A stretch of DNA of 64,000 bases from Pezicula radicicola (GCA_003008705.1 PDUO01000087.1:66139-130138), one strand, 5' to 3'; positions 25,229 through 37,690 are shown, counted from the stretch's first letter. Translations and numbers: made by a program. Notes: generated from the sequence alone by a model not told the origin.

Positions 25229-27084
25229 CATATTTTTGGCCAAAGAAGAGGAACTTTGTAGAAAATCAAGAAATTATTTTTGTGATTCAAATATTAGTTG
25301 AACATTATATGGATAAATAGCACTTTAAGTTAATTAATATTAAATCCCCTAGAACTCCTCAGAATATTAACCTTGCAAGAATTCATCTCAATGTTTGACT
25401 ATAGCTTGGGTATCTCATATCTCAAGAATGAACATAATTATCAATACCAATCCTTTACTTCCCCAACTGCCTTTCCCATTATAGCCCTTGAACTTAAGAT
25501 GCCTCTTATTCCGGAATCAAGATGCATAAAATAAATAACGCAGAGAATCTCACAGAGTTGAGTGTTATTTACTTTCCACTAGTCTACCTATAAAGTCTCA
25601 ACACTTCGACATAGAGCGCCTGTCAGCCAATGAGGCCCATTTTGGTCACGTGTTAGTATATCTTCATTATGACCATAATTGCTTCTTCTTTTTCGGGCCT
25701 TTTGCCCACCAATTTTGTTTTCTATTGTAGCGCTCTACGCGCAATACCGCTGTATCCGAAATGCCTCATTTTGTATAGGAATCGGGCACTAATTCATACC
25801 CAAGCTGTATATATAAAGGCCTACTGCCTCCCACTCATTTTTTCAGAATCAGACAATTCAGGCTCTCATTCAATTTCCCACATATTGTGCTCGAGAGTTC
25901 ATGGTGCCCATTTGACTGCCAGTTGTATGAAAGACGCAAGAACAGCCAGCACTCACGTATTGCTACAGATCACCAGCGACAACTTCGCCAAGGGTTCAAA
26001 CAAGATTACTATCACAAGCTTGGGTGTCCCAAGTATCCAATTTGTTCCACACGATGAATCTAAAGAAGAAATTTGAGGTCATGTTGGGGAATCACCAACA
26101 TGAGATAAGAAACTGCATGCACGTTGGAACCCACATGAACTGTCGTTTCATGTTTTCCTCCTTGCCACGTTAAGATCTGGTAAAGGAAACAAATTTTATT
26201 GCGGCGAGCTTTGTTATTGTTGTCACTAGTGTGCTTGCTGTCAGACGAATCGCAGTTGTTATAACACAAACTTGATGTTTTGGTTCTCTCTTTTGTACAT
26301 GCATAGGTAATTTGAATGCTGCTGAGAGCAACTTTCTAAAGCATGTTACACAAATTTGTAGCATTAGTTTCCTCTTTAGTACAGTACATACACAATTGAT
26401 TTGAATACCATTGACATTAGGAGGTTTCCAAAGCACGTCGCAGATATGAGCTGCATAGTCTAAAACTCTTTCGATTCGCAAAGTTGGTTCCTAACAATTT
26501 TTGAGGGAAATATTGCACAGGCGGCTACAGCCTTTGGTAGAACAAGAAAAAAAATCTTCTTAAGATAGCGGTGCTTAGTCTATCTTAATAATTATAGGCA
26601 AGTGTTGACTTACAGCTAGTCATTAGGACTAACACCATATTGCGGGCAGGCACTAGCAAGAGCATAAAAACATCACTACTAGGCTTTCTCTTCCAAATAG
26701 TAGTAGATATCTTAATACATAGATTTTCTTTACACTTGGACTACACACCATGTCTTGAGATTATAATCAGAAGAATAGAATATCCATGACAAACCAGCGT
26801 ATGAGTGGCTGAAATAAATTGGTGAACTTTAAGCACAGAATAATGAGATCCAAAAAGCAAACAGTTGACTTAATCCTGACCATGAAGTGGTAAAACGTTT
26901 TGTGGAAACTCAAACACTCGACACATTGCCAGAGAATTGACTGACTAGCTGAGAAACTAAATAATGAAATTTCCACATAGCTCCACAACTTGGCACCAGA
27001 AACATATATTCCAGCAACAAATACCCCAATCCATGTTTTCAATTAGGAAGTTATGAATAAAATTACCCTAAGATCTATACAAAA
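25229..27084. other. Gene-poor AT-rich gap, 1.86 kb
   Basis: No gene supported. A TATATATAAAGG box near 25808 precedes a 49-codon ORF (25926-26076, ending KEEI) without recognisable features; reverse ORFs are motif-free. Confidence 0.45.
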
Positions 27085-29060
27085 CTAGATATTACTTCTA
27101 ATCGGCACCCGCTCCTCCTTCTGCATCCCCGAAAAATTAACCCCACCAGTTTTCCTAACCAACCCACTCCTCGTCAACTTCCTCCTCTTCCCACCCCTAG
27201 TAGCCGGCTCATCATCATCCTTCTCCCTAATATAATAAGCCCAATCAGCAGTATCATCTAGCTCAGTCTGACTATACCCATTACCCAACCAAGCAAATCG
27301 ATTTCCAGAATAAGTAACTTCCCAATCCTCCATTCTTAATTCCATAATAGCTTCAATGTAATGAAGTGTTGATCCCGGCCAGAGTGCTGTGATGGATCCA
27401 TCAGGACCATTCTTATACCATGAACGACAGGGGTCGGCCCATACCGATCCCGTCATGAATGCATCTTTATGTGCTATGAAATCGGCTACTGCTTCGGGGC
27501 GGGGAGAAAATGTAGAGATGTTGTGGGTTTGGAATCGGTCGATTAGTTTGAGCATGTAATCTGCTTGTGCTTCTACATTCTTGTCAGACTATATACTTTC
27601 CGAAATCAAAACGTTAAAATATTGAATGGAAGGGACTTACCAATAGCAGAGAGAACAGGACCATTACCAATAGGACAATTAGGACCTAGGAAAATCAAAT
27701 AATTTGGAAATTCAGCTGCTGCGAGCCCCAAGTATGATTGTGCTTCGTCTTTCCATACTTCTTGAAGGTTTCTTCCATCTGGTCCGATGAGTGGGAAGCG
27801 TGGTTTGAAGGTAGTGTCGAAACCGGTTGCGCAGATGAGGACATCGACGGGGTATTCTTGTCCGTTGTCACATAGACAACCTTTCTCGGTAACCTCGTTT
27901 ATCTCTCCATAGATCACTGACACGTTCTCTTTGCCTAAACTTTCAAGATACCCAACTCCCGGTGTTAAGCGTCTGCAACCAACATGCCATTTTGGAATTA
28001 ACTTTTCTTCGAGGAAAGCGTCGTGAAGTTTCTCTTTCATCTGTTCCAACATGTAGTCGTGTGTATCGTCATTTGGTTTCGTGTCTCTCAAAAAGATACC
28101 GAATTGACCGTTCAATCCTCTCTCGATATTCTTTCTATATTCAAGTAGTTCGCCTGCTTTGGTTGCGAAATTCTTCTTTTCTTCATCACTATAGACGTGT
28201 TGTTCTAGTCCTTGGACTGGTGACACCCATGTTGGTTCTCGGATGAAAGTTGTGACGTGCTTGGTGATAGGTTGGATCTTCGGTAGGACTTGAATACCAG
28301 AAGAGCTGTAATAGATTAGCCGACTTGCAAGTTCTTTTCAAAGCTCGAGAAAGCATACCCGTTTCCAATAAGACCAACATGTTTTCCTTCCAAGCTCACA
28401 TTATCATCCCAATTCGCAGTGTGTAGCAAAGTACCCTTATATTTATCGAGTCCTGGAATAGCCGGCCATCTCCAATTGTTTAGAACCCCGCCAGCATTAA
28501 TCAGAATATCGCAATGTGTTTTGATTTCGTTTCCAGCTTGGAGATCATTGACGATGATATCGTATCCGCCACTTGTCTTATTCCAGTATGCACCCGTTAC
28601 TTGATGTGATGTCTTGATATATTGATCGAGTCCGTATTTCCGTTTGAAATCGTCGAAGTACTTGTATATCTCCTTGCTACTTGCATAAACACCAGACCAG
28701 TCGAGCTTTGGTTCGAAACTCCATGTGTAGTTGTGAGCTGGAACGTCGCAGGCACAACTAAAATCCAGCAACTGTTAGTCTTATTGTACATGATGCCCTA
28801 GTTGTACGTTTAGGAACTCATTGTACTGACCCTGGATACCTATTCTCGTACCATGTCCCAGAAACCTCTGGATTCTTCTCGAAAATCGTTAAACTGAAGT
28901 TCTTGAAATGCCGTTGTAGTTTATATGCGAGTAAAAGACCTGAAGCCCCTGCTCCTACACAAACAATGTTGACATGTCTTTCCGCATGTATTGGCCCATC
29001 TAGTCTTCGTGATGCTTGTCCTTGTTGCGATGTTGATATCGGAATTATGAAGTCTGCCAT
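27085..29060 (-). CDS. Baeyer-Villiger-type flavin monooxygenase, BVMO-1
   Basis: Four minus-strand exons (28831-29060, 28359-28757, 27641-28305, 27085-27572) give 593 aa. FAD-binding GAGASG is at ~36-41. The upstream BVMO motif SGTWYENRYPGCACDVP spans the first splice, the type I fingerprint YKGTLLHTANWD lies at ~183-194, the NADPH-binding GNGSSG at ~208-213 is rebuilt by splicing intron 2, and ICATGFDT comes later. Family knowledge: these enzymes insert oxygen next to a ketone using NADPH, FAD and O2, making an ester or lactone. The C-terminus is Lys/Arg-rich (GGKRRKLTRSG) with no clear targeting signal. An upstream ATG at 29171 would add 37 residues unlike the family, so 29060 was chosen. 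Divergent from PRISE 1. Confidence 0.93.
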
Positions 29061-30252
29061 TTTGGAAGCGAAATGGAAGTGAAGCCTAAAGAAAAAAGAC
29101 CATATAGCTTGTAAAGAAGCTGTGGAAATCCCGTTTATAAGCTTGGACAAGTACCAGGTACAAGGTGACACAATGTTCGTTTAAGTAATTAGTTGAAATT
29201 ATTAAGGGCTATTTCAAGACAAAACATATGTTGGATGAAATTGAGGATCCAGCTTTTGGGGATCCAGTACTTTGAGTCGTGGGAGTGTTTAAGCGCAGCA
29301 AAGACAGAATCATTGCCGTCTCCGCTTGGTTTCTGCACTGTTGGTTCGGGTGGTTATGAGGTAGTGTTGGGGTAGTATGGACTATGGAGAGCTGACTCGT
29401 TGATTCCGGATTGGATGTCATACACAGAGTCATGAGACAGCTAATTAAAAGTATGCTCCAAAGAAATCGAAGCTTGTACTACTGCACTACCGTACCTCAT
29501 ACGCTGAACAAGCCAGGAAGCCAAAACTTCCTGCTACACCTGCCACCCGCAGGCAAAGGAAGGCTGAACCGACGAAACACTATCTCTATGCAGCTATGAT
29601 GCATTAATGGATAATCTTACTAAGCTGATATTCGGCTGGAGGGTAAAGGTAGCCACTCAATATCAACCTGAGAAAATGATTGCCTTGTGAGCAGTCATAC
29701 TTGGAACATGCATATCCAGGGTTACAATAGCTTCATGGGGAATCCTGGGGAGGAATTCACCAGAGCGTGGGGAACCGTGTTTAGACCCTCGAGTCAGTTC
29801 TAGGGATTGTACGTCAATTCTTGAGTCAAATAAATACCCGGCCGATCTCCTCGGTTATTTTCAATTTCTATCCTACCGTTCACCTGCCTTTCTGCAAGCA
29901 TTTGATAACCATAGGATTGGTGGGAGACTTCATCCATTCAGTAGCGTAAGGCTGAAGGTGCGGTATAATTCGATGATATCTAGGGTCCTTTATGACTACC
30001 GGGTAATGTTTCCCAGAACCCTGCCAGGATGGGCTTAGTGCACCAACCACACAGTCCAAGACGATACGTTGAGGTGGCTTCGGACGAACCAATCCCGCAA
30101 GTCAGCCTCGAGGAAAAGGCTGTCCTTGTTACAGAAATCATTTTCTTTCTTTGTATGGTAGTGTTCGACATTTCAGCAGTGTATTCATGTTTTTTGTTAA
30201 TCATCCTCTTATCGTGAATGTAAGAAATTCTTGAAGCCCGAACTCCAACATC
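29061..30252. other. Divergent promoter region BVMO-1 / PRISE 1
   Basis: 1.19 kb between start codons. It contains a CCTCGG hexamer at 29849-29854 within a GGCCGATCTCCTCGG context. No gene supported. Confidence 0.5.
29849..29854 (+). promoter_or_regulatory. CCTCGG hexamer (candidate CTF1/FarA/FarB site)
   Basis: Lies in the BVMO-1 / PRISE 1 divergent region, about 400 bp upstream of PRISE 1 and 790 bp upstream of BVMO-1. Confidence 0.3.
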
Positions 30253-31481
30253 ATGTCTGGAAACCACGCGTTAGTATTTGGTACGTATCCTCAAAGTACT
30301 ATTCTATCACGCACAAAATTAACATGATCAAAGGTGCAAGTGGAATCACAGGCTGGGCCATTATAAACCAACTCCTTTCAGGCTACCCATCAGCAGATAC
30401 CTTCACCAAAATAACAGCCTTGACAAACCGACCCCTAACTCCGACCCAAACACAATGGCCTTCATCTCCAAAACTCCAAGTAGTAAGCGGAATCGATCTC
30501 CTCACCCCAAAAGGCCAGGCAGGACTAGACGATGAAATGAAATCCAAAGTCCAAGGCCTCGAAACAGTAACCCACGTCTATTTCTTTGCCTACATAATGG
30601 ATCTCAACCCAGCAGGCGAAATAGCCACAAATGTGAAACTTCTCAATCGAGCCATAACATCAATTGAAAATCATTCCAAGAACCTTAAATTCGTCGTTTT
30701 ACCGACTGGTACGAAAGCATATGGTGTCCATCTTATAAATGATATGCCATTTACACCACCTCTCAAAGAATCCCTACCTCGACTCCCAGAACCACATGCG
30801 AGCAATATATTCTACTATTCCCTCGTTGACGCCCTATCTTCTCTAGCAGAAGGAAAATCCTGGAAATGGTGTGAGATTATGCCGGATATGATAGTGGGAT
30901 TTGTACCGAACAACAATATCTACTGTCTAGCACAAACGCTGGCAACATACCTATCCCTCTTCGCAGCCGTGGAAGGAAAAGGTGCTGTTTGCGAGTTTCC
31001 CGGTACGGAGAAGAGTTGGCGGATTTCGAGTAATGATAGTTCTCAGGATATCGTTGCTAAATTCTGTATTCATGTCTCTCTGCATCCGGAAGGTAAAAAT
31101 GGAGAACGGTATAACGCAGCTGATAACGCAACACCATCATCCTGGTCCAAAAAATGGCCAATAATCTGCGCATATTTTGGACTCATTGGTGCTCCACCAC
31201 CGGCTGGTGGTTCGGGACCTCAACCTGGGAAATATATCGAGGATCACTTGGAGGACTGGAAGAAATTGGAGTCGGAGAATGGTTTGCAGACTGGACGGGT
31301 AGGCAATGAGAGGAGCTTTGGTGGATTTCAGTATTTTATTATGACTATGTTTGATTTTGATCGGCATTTGGATATGACGAAGATGCATGAGGCATGGGGA
31401 GAGGCAGAGGAGGAGACGGACGAGAAAGGTGCTTGGTGGACTGCATTTGATCGTTTCAAACTGGCCAAAATCATTCCTTGA
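30253..31481 (+). CDS. PRISE-type SDR (progesterone 5-beta-reductase / iridoid-synthase-like), copy 1
   Basis: Two exons, 30253-30280 and 30334-31481, give 391 aa; the 53-bp intron splits the NADPH motif, restored as FGASGITGW (9-17). PRISE hallmarks follow: SGIDLL, THVYFFAY, the Lys motif LPTGTKAYG and the Tyr motif NIFYYSLVD, then MPDMIVGFVPNN. The C-terminal half has WPIICAYFGL and FDFDRHLDMTKMH. Family knowledge: plant PRISEs reduce C=C of conjugated enones with NADPH; fungal relatives occur in secondary-metabolite clusters. Both presumed catalytic residues are visible. Inferred role: enone to saturated ketone, upstream of BVMO chemistry. A diverged second copy is at 48262-49682. Confidence 0.88.
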
Positions 31482-31761
31482 GAATTTGATGGATTTGTTT
31501 CTAGTCTGTTATAGCAATATTTTTTGGAGTGAATGAGGCGTTTTTTCTTGGTCTTGGAGTTACTTCATGGTAATTGGGGAATTGGGGAATCTGAACAAAG
31601 TATATCTTTAGGAATGCTTGAACACTTGAATCCGCTTGATTGAATTAGAACAAAATCCATCCCGAAGAACGCGTATAGAGTGGGGATCATTTGAACTCGA
31701 TATCTCTATACACGTAAGCGCCGCTTGCGATACACAAAACATATATCATCCTAAACTTGCC

Positions 31762-33171
31762 CTAAACATCCTCACTAACCCCCCAAAAAGTCTCATACTC
31801 AACCCCCATCTTTTCTGCCAAAGCCTTATATCTACGTTGATACTCACGATTCCTCTCCTTAAAGCCCTCCGCAGTTTTAATCTCATCACGGCCAACTTGA
31901 TGCCGATGGGCACTATCAGGGCCATCCGCAATCCTGACAAACCGTGCGTACGTCCACATCTCAGGTAAAGGAGTATGTTGAGTTAATCCCTGCCCTCCAT
32001 ACATCTGCATACATTCATCAATAACCTTGGTTGCCATGTTAGGGACTAAGATTTTGGATTGTGCGATAGAGTAGCGACCGGCTTTGTTGCCGTGGATATC
32101 CATTGTGTCCGCTGCGTTGAGGACGACGAGGCGAGCGGCATCAATCTCGAGGCGCATCTGTGCGATTCGTTCAATGTTGCTATCAAATTGGCCGATGAGT
32201 TTGCCACGAGGAGTTTTGCGGGTGTCGATACTGCGGATTAGGGCTAATTCATAGGCACGCTCGCACTGACCGATTAGACGCATACAATGATGAATTCGAC
32301 CTGGGCCGAGTCGTCCTTGAGCTATCTCAAACGCTCTTCCTTCGCCGAGGATGATGTTCTCGACGGGGATGCGTACGTTCTTGTAGATATACTCCCCGTG
32401 GCCCTCAGGTGCGTGATCAAAGCCCATGATTGTCAAATTTCTTACTTGCGTAATGCCAGGTGTATTGGTAGGTACGATGACTGTAGAGTGTCGACTCCAC
32501 TTGTTTGGATTATCAGGATCAGAACAGCCCATGAGGATGTAGAATTTGTTTTCTGTATTCCATATGCAGTTTCCGTACAGTTTACGTCCGTTAATCACGT
32601 ACTCGTCCCCTTCTCTCGTGATGCGGCATCCAAGTTGGGTGGCATCTGAAGAGGCAACATCTGGCTCCGTCATCGAATAGGCTGACGAAGCAGTGCCATC
32701 TAAAAGTGGCTGGAGCCATTTCTTCTTTTGTTCTGGCGTGCAGTATTTGGCCAGAAGCTCAATATTTCCGGTTTCTGGGGCGTGGCAGTTCATAGTCTAT
32801 CTGCAGCTCAGTACGGCGATTTTGAGAGCTGAAACATAACACACCTGCTGAGCCCAGTAGACTCTTCCCATAATCTCGGCACAACATGCATATTCCAAAT
32901 TCGTCAATCCCGGGCTCTCTTTGAAATGATTTGGCAAGAAAAGATTGAACAATCCCTTGGCCTTTGCTTTCTGTCTAAGCTCGTGCATAAGAGGCTGAGT
33001 TGTCCATCTCTTTCCCTTCTCAGCTAATTGAGCTTTCATAATAGGCTCTGCTGGTATACATTCTGTCTCAACCCAATCGTAAACCTGCTGAATCTTCTCA
33101 ATTGCTATCGGGGAGAGCTTTGCCTTTACCCAAGGAGGGATTCGCGCAAATGCTGGCCCATCCATAGACAT
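31762..33171 (-). CDS. Acyl-CoA dehydrogenase (ACAD10/11-like)
   Basis: Two minus-strand exons, 32845-33171 and 31762-32796, give 453 aa. The 48-bp intron (gtgtgt...gatag) joins IMGRVYWAQQ to TMNCHAPETGNIELL. The ACAD signature around AYSMTEPDVASSDATQLG is intact, as are GRKLYGNCIWNTENKFYIL, the FAD/acyl-binding EGRAFEIAQGRLGPGRIHH, and the C-terminal MYGGQGLTQHTPLPEMWTYA. Family knowledge: FAD-dependent alpha,beta-desaturation of acyl-CoA, electrons passing to ETF or, in peroxisomal-like cases, elsewhere. An in-frame ATG at 33204 would add 11 residues. No PTS1 at the C-terminus (ends SEDV). Convergent with PRISE 1 and divergent from the alpha/beta hydrolase. Confidence 0.93.
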
Positions 33172-33492
33172 TGTGACGTGTTTTTTGAAAGCGAGTGAGT
33201 TCAATTGCTGGCATTCATGTCGCTGTTAAACTGTGAACAGACAGCAGGACATGAGATGTCGTCGGCAATCGGTTCTGTCTGGGGTAGCTTCTAGCCGAGC
33301 CTCTCGTCCCTAAACGGTGGGGGAAGTGGGGATGGAAACCTTTAACCGTTGCCCCTGAACCTGGACTGCGAACTCGTGATGATTCCCCGCAAAACGAAAC
33401 ACCGTGACGTAGCTGTACTGAAGTTCTGAATAAATTTTGATAGTCTGAAATCTCTTCCTGGTCCTCAGTTACAGGCGAAGTTCCTATATAAA
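33172..33492. other. Divergent promoter region acyl-CoA dehydrogenase / hydrolase
   Basis: A compact 321-bp shared region. It contains TTCTAGCCGAGCC at 33289-33301 (also at 23955-23967) and a TATATAAAA stretch just before the hydrolase start. Confidence 0.5.
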
Positions 33493-34787
33493 ATGAGTTC
33501 AGTTACTGACACGGAAGGCTTTGCAAAGCCATGGCTAGAGGTGAGTGTATATTCTCAAAGAACGATAGGAAATGCTGAAAACAGAAACCTAGTTCGAGAA
33601 ACATCTAGGGGAACGACTTATCCTCTATGGTCCCCTCGAAAATATATTCAAGAAATACGAACAGATTGGGGCATTACTGGGGGCTAAATGTGTCTTTCCA
33701 GCTGGAGATCAATCAGTAAGGACAGAAGACAAGGAGATCTCGCCTGGTTTGAAAGTTCGAGTATATACACCTCCTAACTATACGACACCGAAGCCTGTTT
33801 GTATTTTTTTCCATGGAGGTGGCTGGGCAATCGGAGATCTGGATGCTGAAGATATCCAAGTCCGGAGTATCTCAAAAAGTGCTGAGCTAGTCATTGTGTC
33901 TGTAGACTACAGACTTGCACCTGCACATCAGGTTCGTATATCTGGTTCATTTTTGTGCTATTGTTGATTTTTTACGTGATGGAACACTTCTTGAGATTTC
34001 TATACTCCCTAGATATGCCTCGCTACTCATAAATTCTGTCTTAGTTCTCCTGAAACTCTCTAAAGAAACATTGCTAAAACGGAAGTGAAAAAGTTTCCTT
34101 GCCAACTTGACGATGGCCTTGCCGCTTATAATTGGGCGTTGCAGCACTCAACCACCCTGGGGACAATACACAATAAAGCCGTCATTTTCGGGACTTCAGC
34201 AGGCGGAAATATAGGACTTGGATTAGCATTACGGCTGATTGATGAAGGTCATGGCGCCACGGTGCAGGGAGTCGTTGCGGTGATGCCACCCACCGTGAAC
34301 CCTAACGCCGTGCCAGACAAGTATAAATCCCAGTACACATCTTACGTCGATCATTCTGAGCACACAATTGATTCTACATCAGCGATGAAAGCGTTTTCTG
34401 GTAAGTTTGAAGACATGTGGATATGAATTTTAGTTTGGCTAGCTGATACTGAAGAAAGATGCTTACGGAGCACCGCCAACGAATCCATATGGATCACCAC
34501 TTCTTCATCCACGGCTAAAAGATCTTGGGAAGGTCTACATGGTAGCAGCAGAAATGGACACCCTACGAGATGATGCGAGGCTAATGAAACTTGCTTTGGA
34601 TGAAGCTGGGTATGTTTTACCGAATCAAAAACTGGCTATAACTAACGCACTCAGTGTGCCAAACCGATATGATGAGTACGCTGGTTACCCACATTGGTTT
34701 ATGGCCTACCCATCAGAACATCTCGTGCCGATACAAGCTGAATATGATCGTAAATTGACGGAGGGGTTCGAGTTTGTACTGGCATAG
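33493..34787 (+). CDS. Alpha/beta hydrolase, HSL (GDXG) esterase/lactonase type
   Basis: Five exons, 33493-33540, 33593-33931, 34094-34400, 34459-34609 and 34655-34787, give 325 aa. The oxyanion-hole HGGGW is at ~90-94, the nucleophile motif GTSAGG at ~162-167 (Ser ~164), the catalytic Asp in AAEMDTLRDDA and His in GYPHWF, so the triad is complete. Splices restore WLEFEKHLGERL, LAPAHQFPCQLDDG and LDEAGVPNRYDEY; the 162-bp third gap is long but has no alternative exon. Family knowledge: HSL-type enzymes hydrolyse small esters and lactones. Inferred role: opening the ester or lactone made by a BVMO. Divergent from the acyl-CoA dehydrogenase. Confidence 0.88.
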
Positions 34788-35358
34788 ACATTGTAAAATA
34801 AATACCAATAATAATGCAATGTTCAAAATCAACTGCTCATTAGACTGATTCACTGGCTCTCAAATTGACAGTTTCATATCAGATTTGCCTTAAGACTAAG
34901 GCTTTATTCGGGATTTAGGGCTCAGAGAAGGAACTTTCCGCGTAGAGCCCAAGCTGAAATAATAGGTAGAATCTTGACTCAAGAATTCCAACAACTAGTT
35001 ATCGGCTTGATTCAGGTGGCGTGGAGTACGAAGAGCCCTGGAAACACTTGATATTACCCCGCGGCGGGGTGTCACAGCTAGCAGATCACCCTGTGGGTCC
35101 CACACCACTAGCCCTCTCGGTTTGTGTTTCCCGTTGCTCAGCACGAGAAAGCGAGACTAAAGCAGATGCAGATATGTAGTAAATCGGTTCGTCCGGCAAA
35201 CTAGTGGACAGCTTACTTGAGCTCAACAACATACTAACCACGATAGATTTTCCTCTTATCTGGACAATTGGCTAAAAGTGAAGATAGAAGACACCAAACC
35301 GTCTGAAGTTTCAAGAGCTCTGTGGGTAGCAGTTCAGAACTGAAGGAAGACCAAAACT
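34788..35358. other. Promoter region of the AtuA-like gene
   Basis: 571 bp between the hydrolase stop and the AtuA-like start. Contains a perfect 7+1+7 inverted repeat of GCGGGG type at 35056-35070. Confidence 0.5.
35056..35070. promoter_or_regulatory. Inverted repeat ACCCCGCGGCGGGGT; two opposed CreA-type sites
   Basis: The arms ACCCCGC and GCGGGGT are exact reverse complements around one G. Each arm contains GCGGGG, which fits the SYGGRG consensus of the carbon catabolite repressor CreA. Located 289 bp upstream of the AtuA-like start codon. The site call is inference from the consensus. Confidence 0.4.
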
Positions 35359-37317
35359 ATGGATGCCATGCCTGCGACAAACGGCCATACTAATGGCACA
35401 AATAGTGCAAATGGAATCAAGGGCAATGTTAAACGACCAATCCGCATTGCGGGATCATCTGGAGGCTTCACGGATAGACAAAGAGCTATCAGCGATCTGG
35501 CAAAATGCGAGGTGGACTGTATAGTTGGAGATTGGATGTCCGAATGTACGATGTCATGGCATGGAGCAGCAAAATCAGCAATCCTCGCAAAGGGAGACAT
35601 CGGAGATCGACCGGGACTTTTTGATCCCTCTTTCATGGCAAATGTAACCCCAGCCCTTCCTCTACTTGCTGAGAAGGGGATAAAGCTAGCTGTCAACGCT
35701 GGAGCAAGTGATACAGAAATGCTGGCCAAAACGGTCGTAGCGGCTGTGAAAGACGCTGGATTGAATCTGAAGGTCGCTTGGATTCAGGGTGATGAGGTGC
35801 TGGATGTTGTGAATAGGTTGTTAAATCAAGGAGAGAAGTTTGAAAACATTTGTTTCGGGGGCGTGTTGAAGGACTGGGGATTTGATCCTGTTGCAGCACA
35901 GTCAGTTGCCTTCTTTCTATCTCACTAACACGTCTGACATATCGACAGATGTTATCTCGGAGGCGCTGGCATAGCAGAGGCTTTCAGGCAAGGAGCTGAT
36001 ATTGTTGTCTGTGGTCGCGTTGCTGATGCAGCCCCAACGATAGGAGCATCCATGTGGTGGCATGGTTGGGATAGAGAGAAGGACTTTGACCAACTAGCGG
36101 GTTCTCTCATTGCTGGTCACCTCATAGAGTGTTCGTCGTATGTCTGTGGTGGCTACTATTCTGGATTCAAGGACTTGTTTAACGGATGCGAAAACCTGGG
36201 GTTCCCTATCGCCGAAGTCTTCTTCGATGGTAGCTGTGCAATTATCAAGGAGCCAAACACTGGAGGCGAGATCTCTGTAGGAACAGTAGCGTCGCAATTG
36301 CTATATGAGATCCAAGGGCCACAATACTACGGTTCAGACGTTGTGGCAGTTTTAGAAGGTGTCAAAATGACACAAGAGGGCAAGGACAGAGTGCTGGTGA
36401 CAGGTATCAAGGGAAAACCTCCGCCAACAACCACCAAAGTTGGGATTACAGCATCAGGAGGGTACCAAGCAGAGTTCCATTTCCTATTCGTCGGTTTGGA
36501 TCTCGAACAAAAGGCAGAGTGGACAGAGAGACAAGTCAGAGCTTCGATGGGAAAGAACGCGGAAAGATTTTCTTGTCTGAAGTTCACATTGAACGGGTAT
36601 TCCCCGGAGGATCCTAGGAATCAAGACGTCGCAACTGTCGACTTTCGGGTTTTCGCCCAGACTAAAGACCGATCCTTGGTTGTGAAGGACACAATTGAAG
36701 TGCCAGGATTCAACAGGTGGTGCCTTGAAAACTTCTTGCAATCATGTCCCGGAGCAACCATTGAGAATGATATTCGTCAGTCAGCTGGAAAGGAGTTCTT
36801 CGAGTATTGGGCTGCACTTCTTCCTCAGAAGGAGATTAACCACCAAGTCCAGAGTTTATGGGATGGAAAGACCACTGACATCCCCCCAGCAAAGTCCATG
36901 GAACTTTATAGCACCAGACAATGGTCATATGAGACCAAAGACCCTGTTCCTCTAGAGAAGTTCGGTCCGACAACTCGGGGACCGATGGGATGGAGAGTAC
37001 TTGGGCGATCTGGGGACAAGGCTTCGGATGCAAACTTGGGCTTCTTTGTTCGTGAGGACGACGAATGGGATTGGCTTCGCTCGTTCCTCACAATTGACAA
37101 ATTCATTCAGCTTCTTGGACCGGAATACAATGGAAAGTTGGTGGAACGATTCGAGATGCCTGGTATCAAGGCCGTCCACTTATTGGCCCATGATCATTTA
37201 GATAGATCGTATAACGCTACGAGTACATATGATGGCCTAGGCAAGAATGTTTGCGAGTATATAAGGGCGAAGTATGTGGATATTCCCAATTCGTTCTTGA
37301 GGAGAGGAAGGATTTGA
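35359..37317 (+). CDS. AtuA/DUF1446 (acyclic terpene utilisation A-like) protein
   Basis: Two exons, 35359-35900 and 35949-37317, give 636 aa; the 48-bp intron splits Q-CYLGGAG with phase kept. The N-terminal DUF1446 domain begins at ~residue 27 with RPIRIAGSSGGFTDR, then CIVGDWMSE, LAVNAGASDTEMLA, GGAGIAEAFRQGADIVVCGR and VADAAPTIGASMWWHGW. A second domain occupies the C-terminal ~100-120 residues (SGDKASDANLGFFVREDDEW, VHLLAHDHLDRS), as in two-domain fungal and bacterial AtuA proteins. Family knowledge: AtuA is required for growth of Pseudomonas on citronellol/geraniol, but its biochemical step is not settled. Its neighbours (acyl-CoA dehydrogenase, hydrolase, ligase, SDRs) support a catabolic role. 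Confidence 0.9.
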
Positions 37318-37690
37318 AGACGTGGCTCCTTTAGTTATAGCATATAATTATATGGCTAATTTTCCAAAATGGTTTGTTCGCCGTCTCAGTGGTGAAAGTG
37401 TACCTCGTAGCTTGTTTGTGTTATGCATAGAATTGAATAAAGCAGGATTGTGGCTAGGCCCTCAGAATGCCCATAGAGGTTTCGATCCCATTGTTTATAT
37501 GCGCTTCCCTCCCATCCCATCCCTTCCCTTTTGTATATCTGTTGTCCTTTATTCTTGTGTATGCGTATCTGGTCGTGGCAATGACATACCAGGCGACTAA
37601 GCTACATCTGTACCAGTCCAAATATGCCGTCTGTGAGAACGTGTCTCGCACCGTTCTTTGTGGGTCTGACTGTCGGACTACCCAATATCG

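Noticed and set aside
26060..27042. Minus-strand ORFs in the gap between SDR 1 and BVMO-1
   Set aside because: Cys/Phe-rich translations typical of AT-rich non-coding DNA; no splice pattern or family motif.
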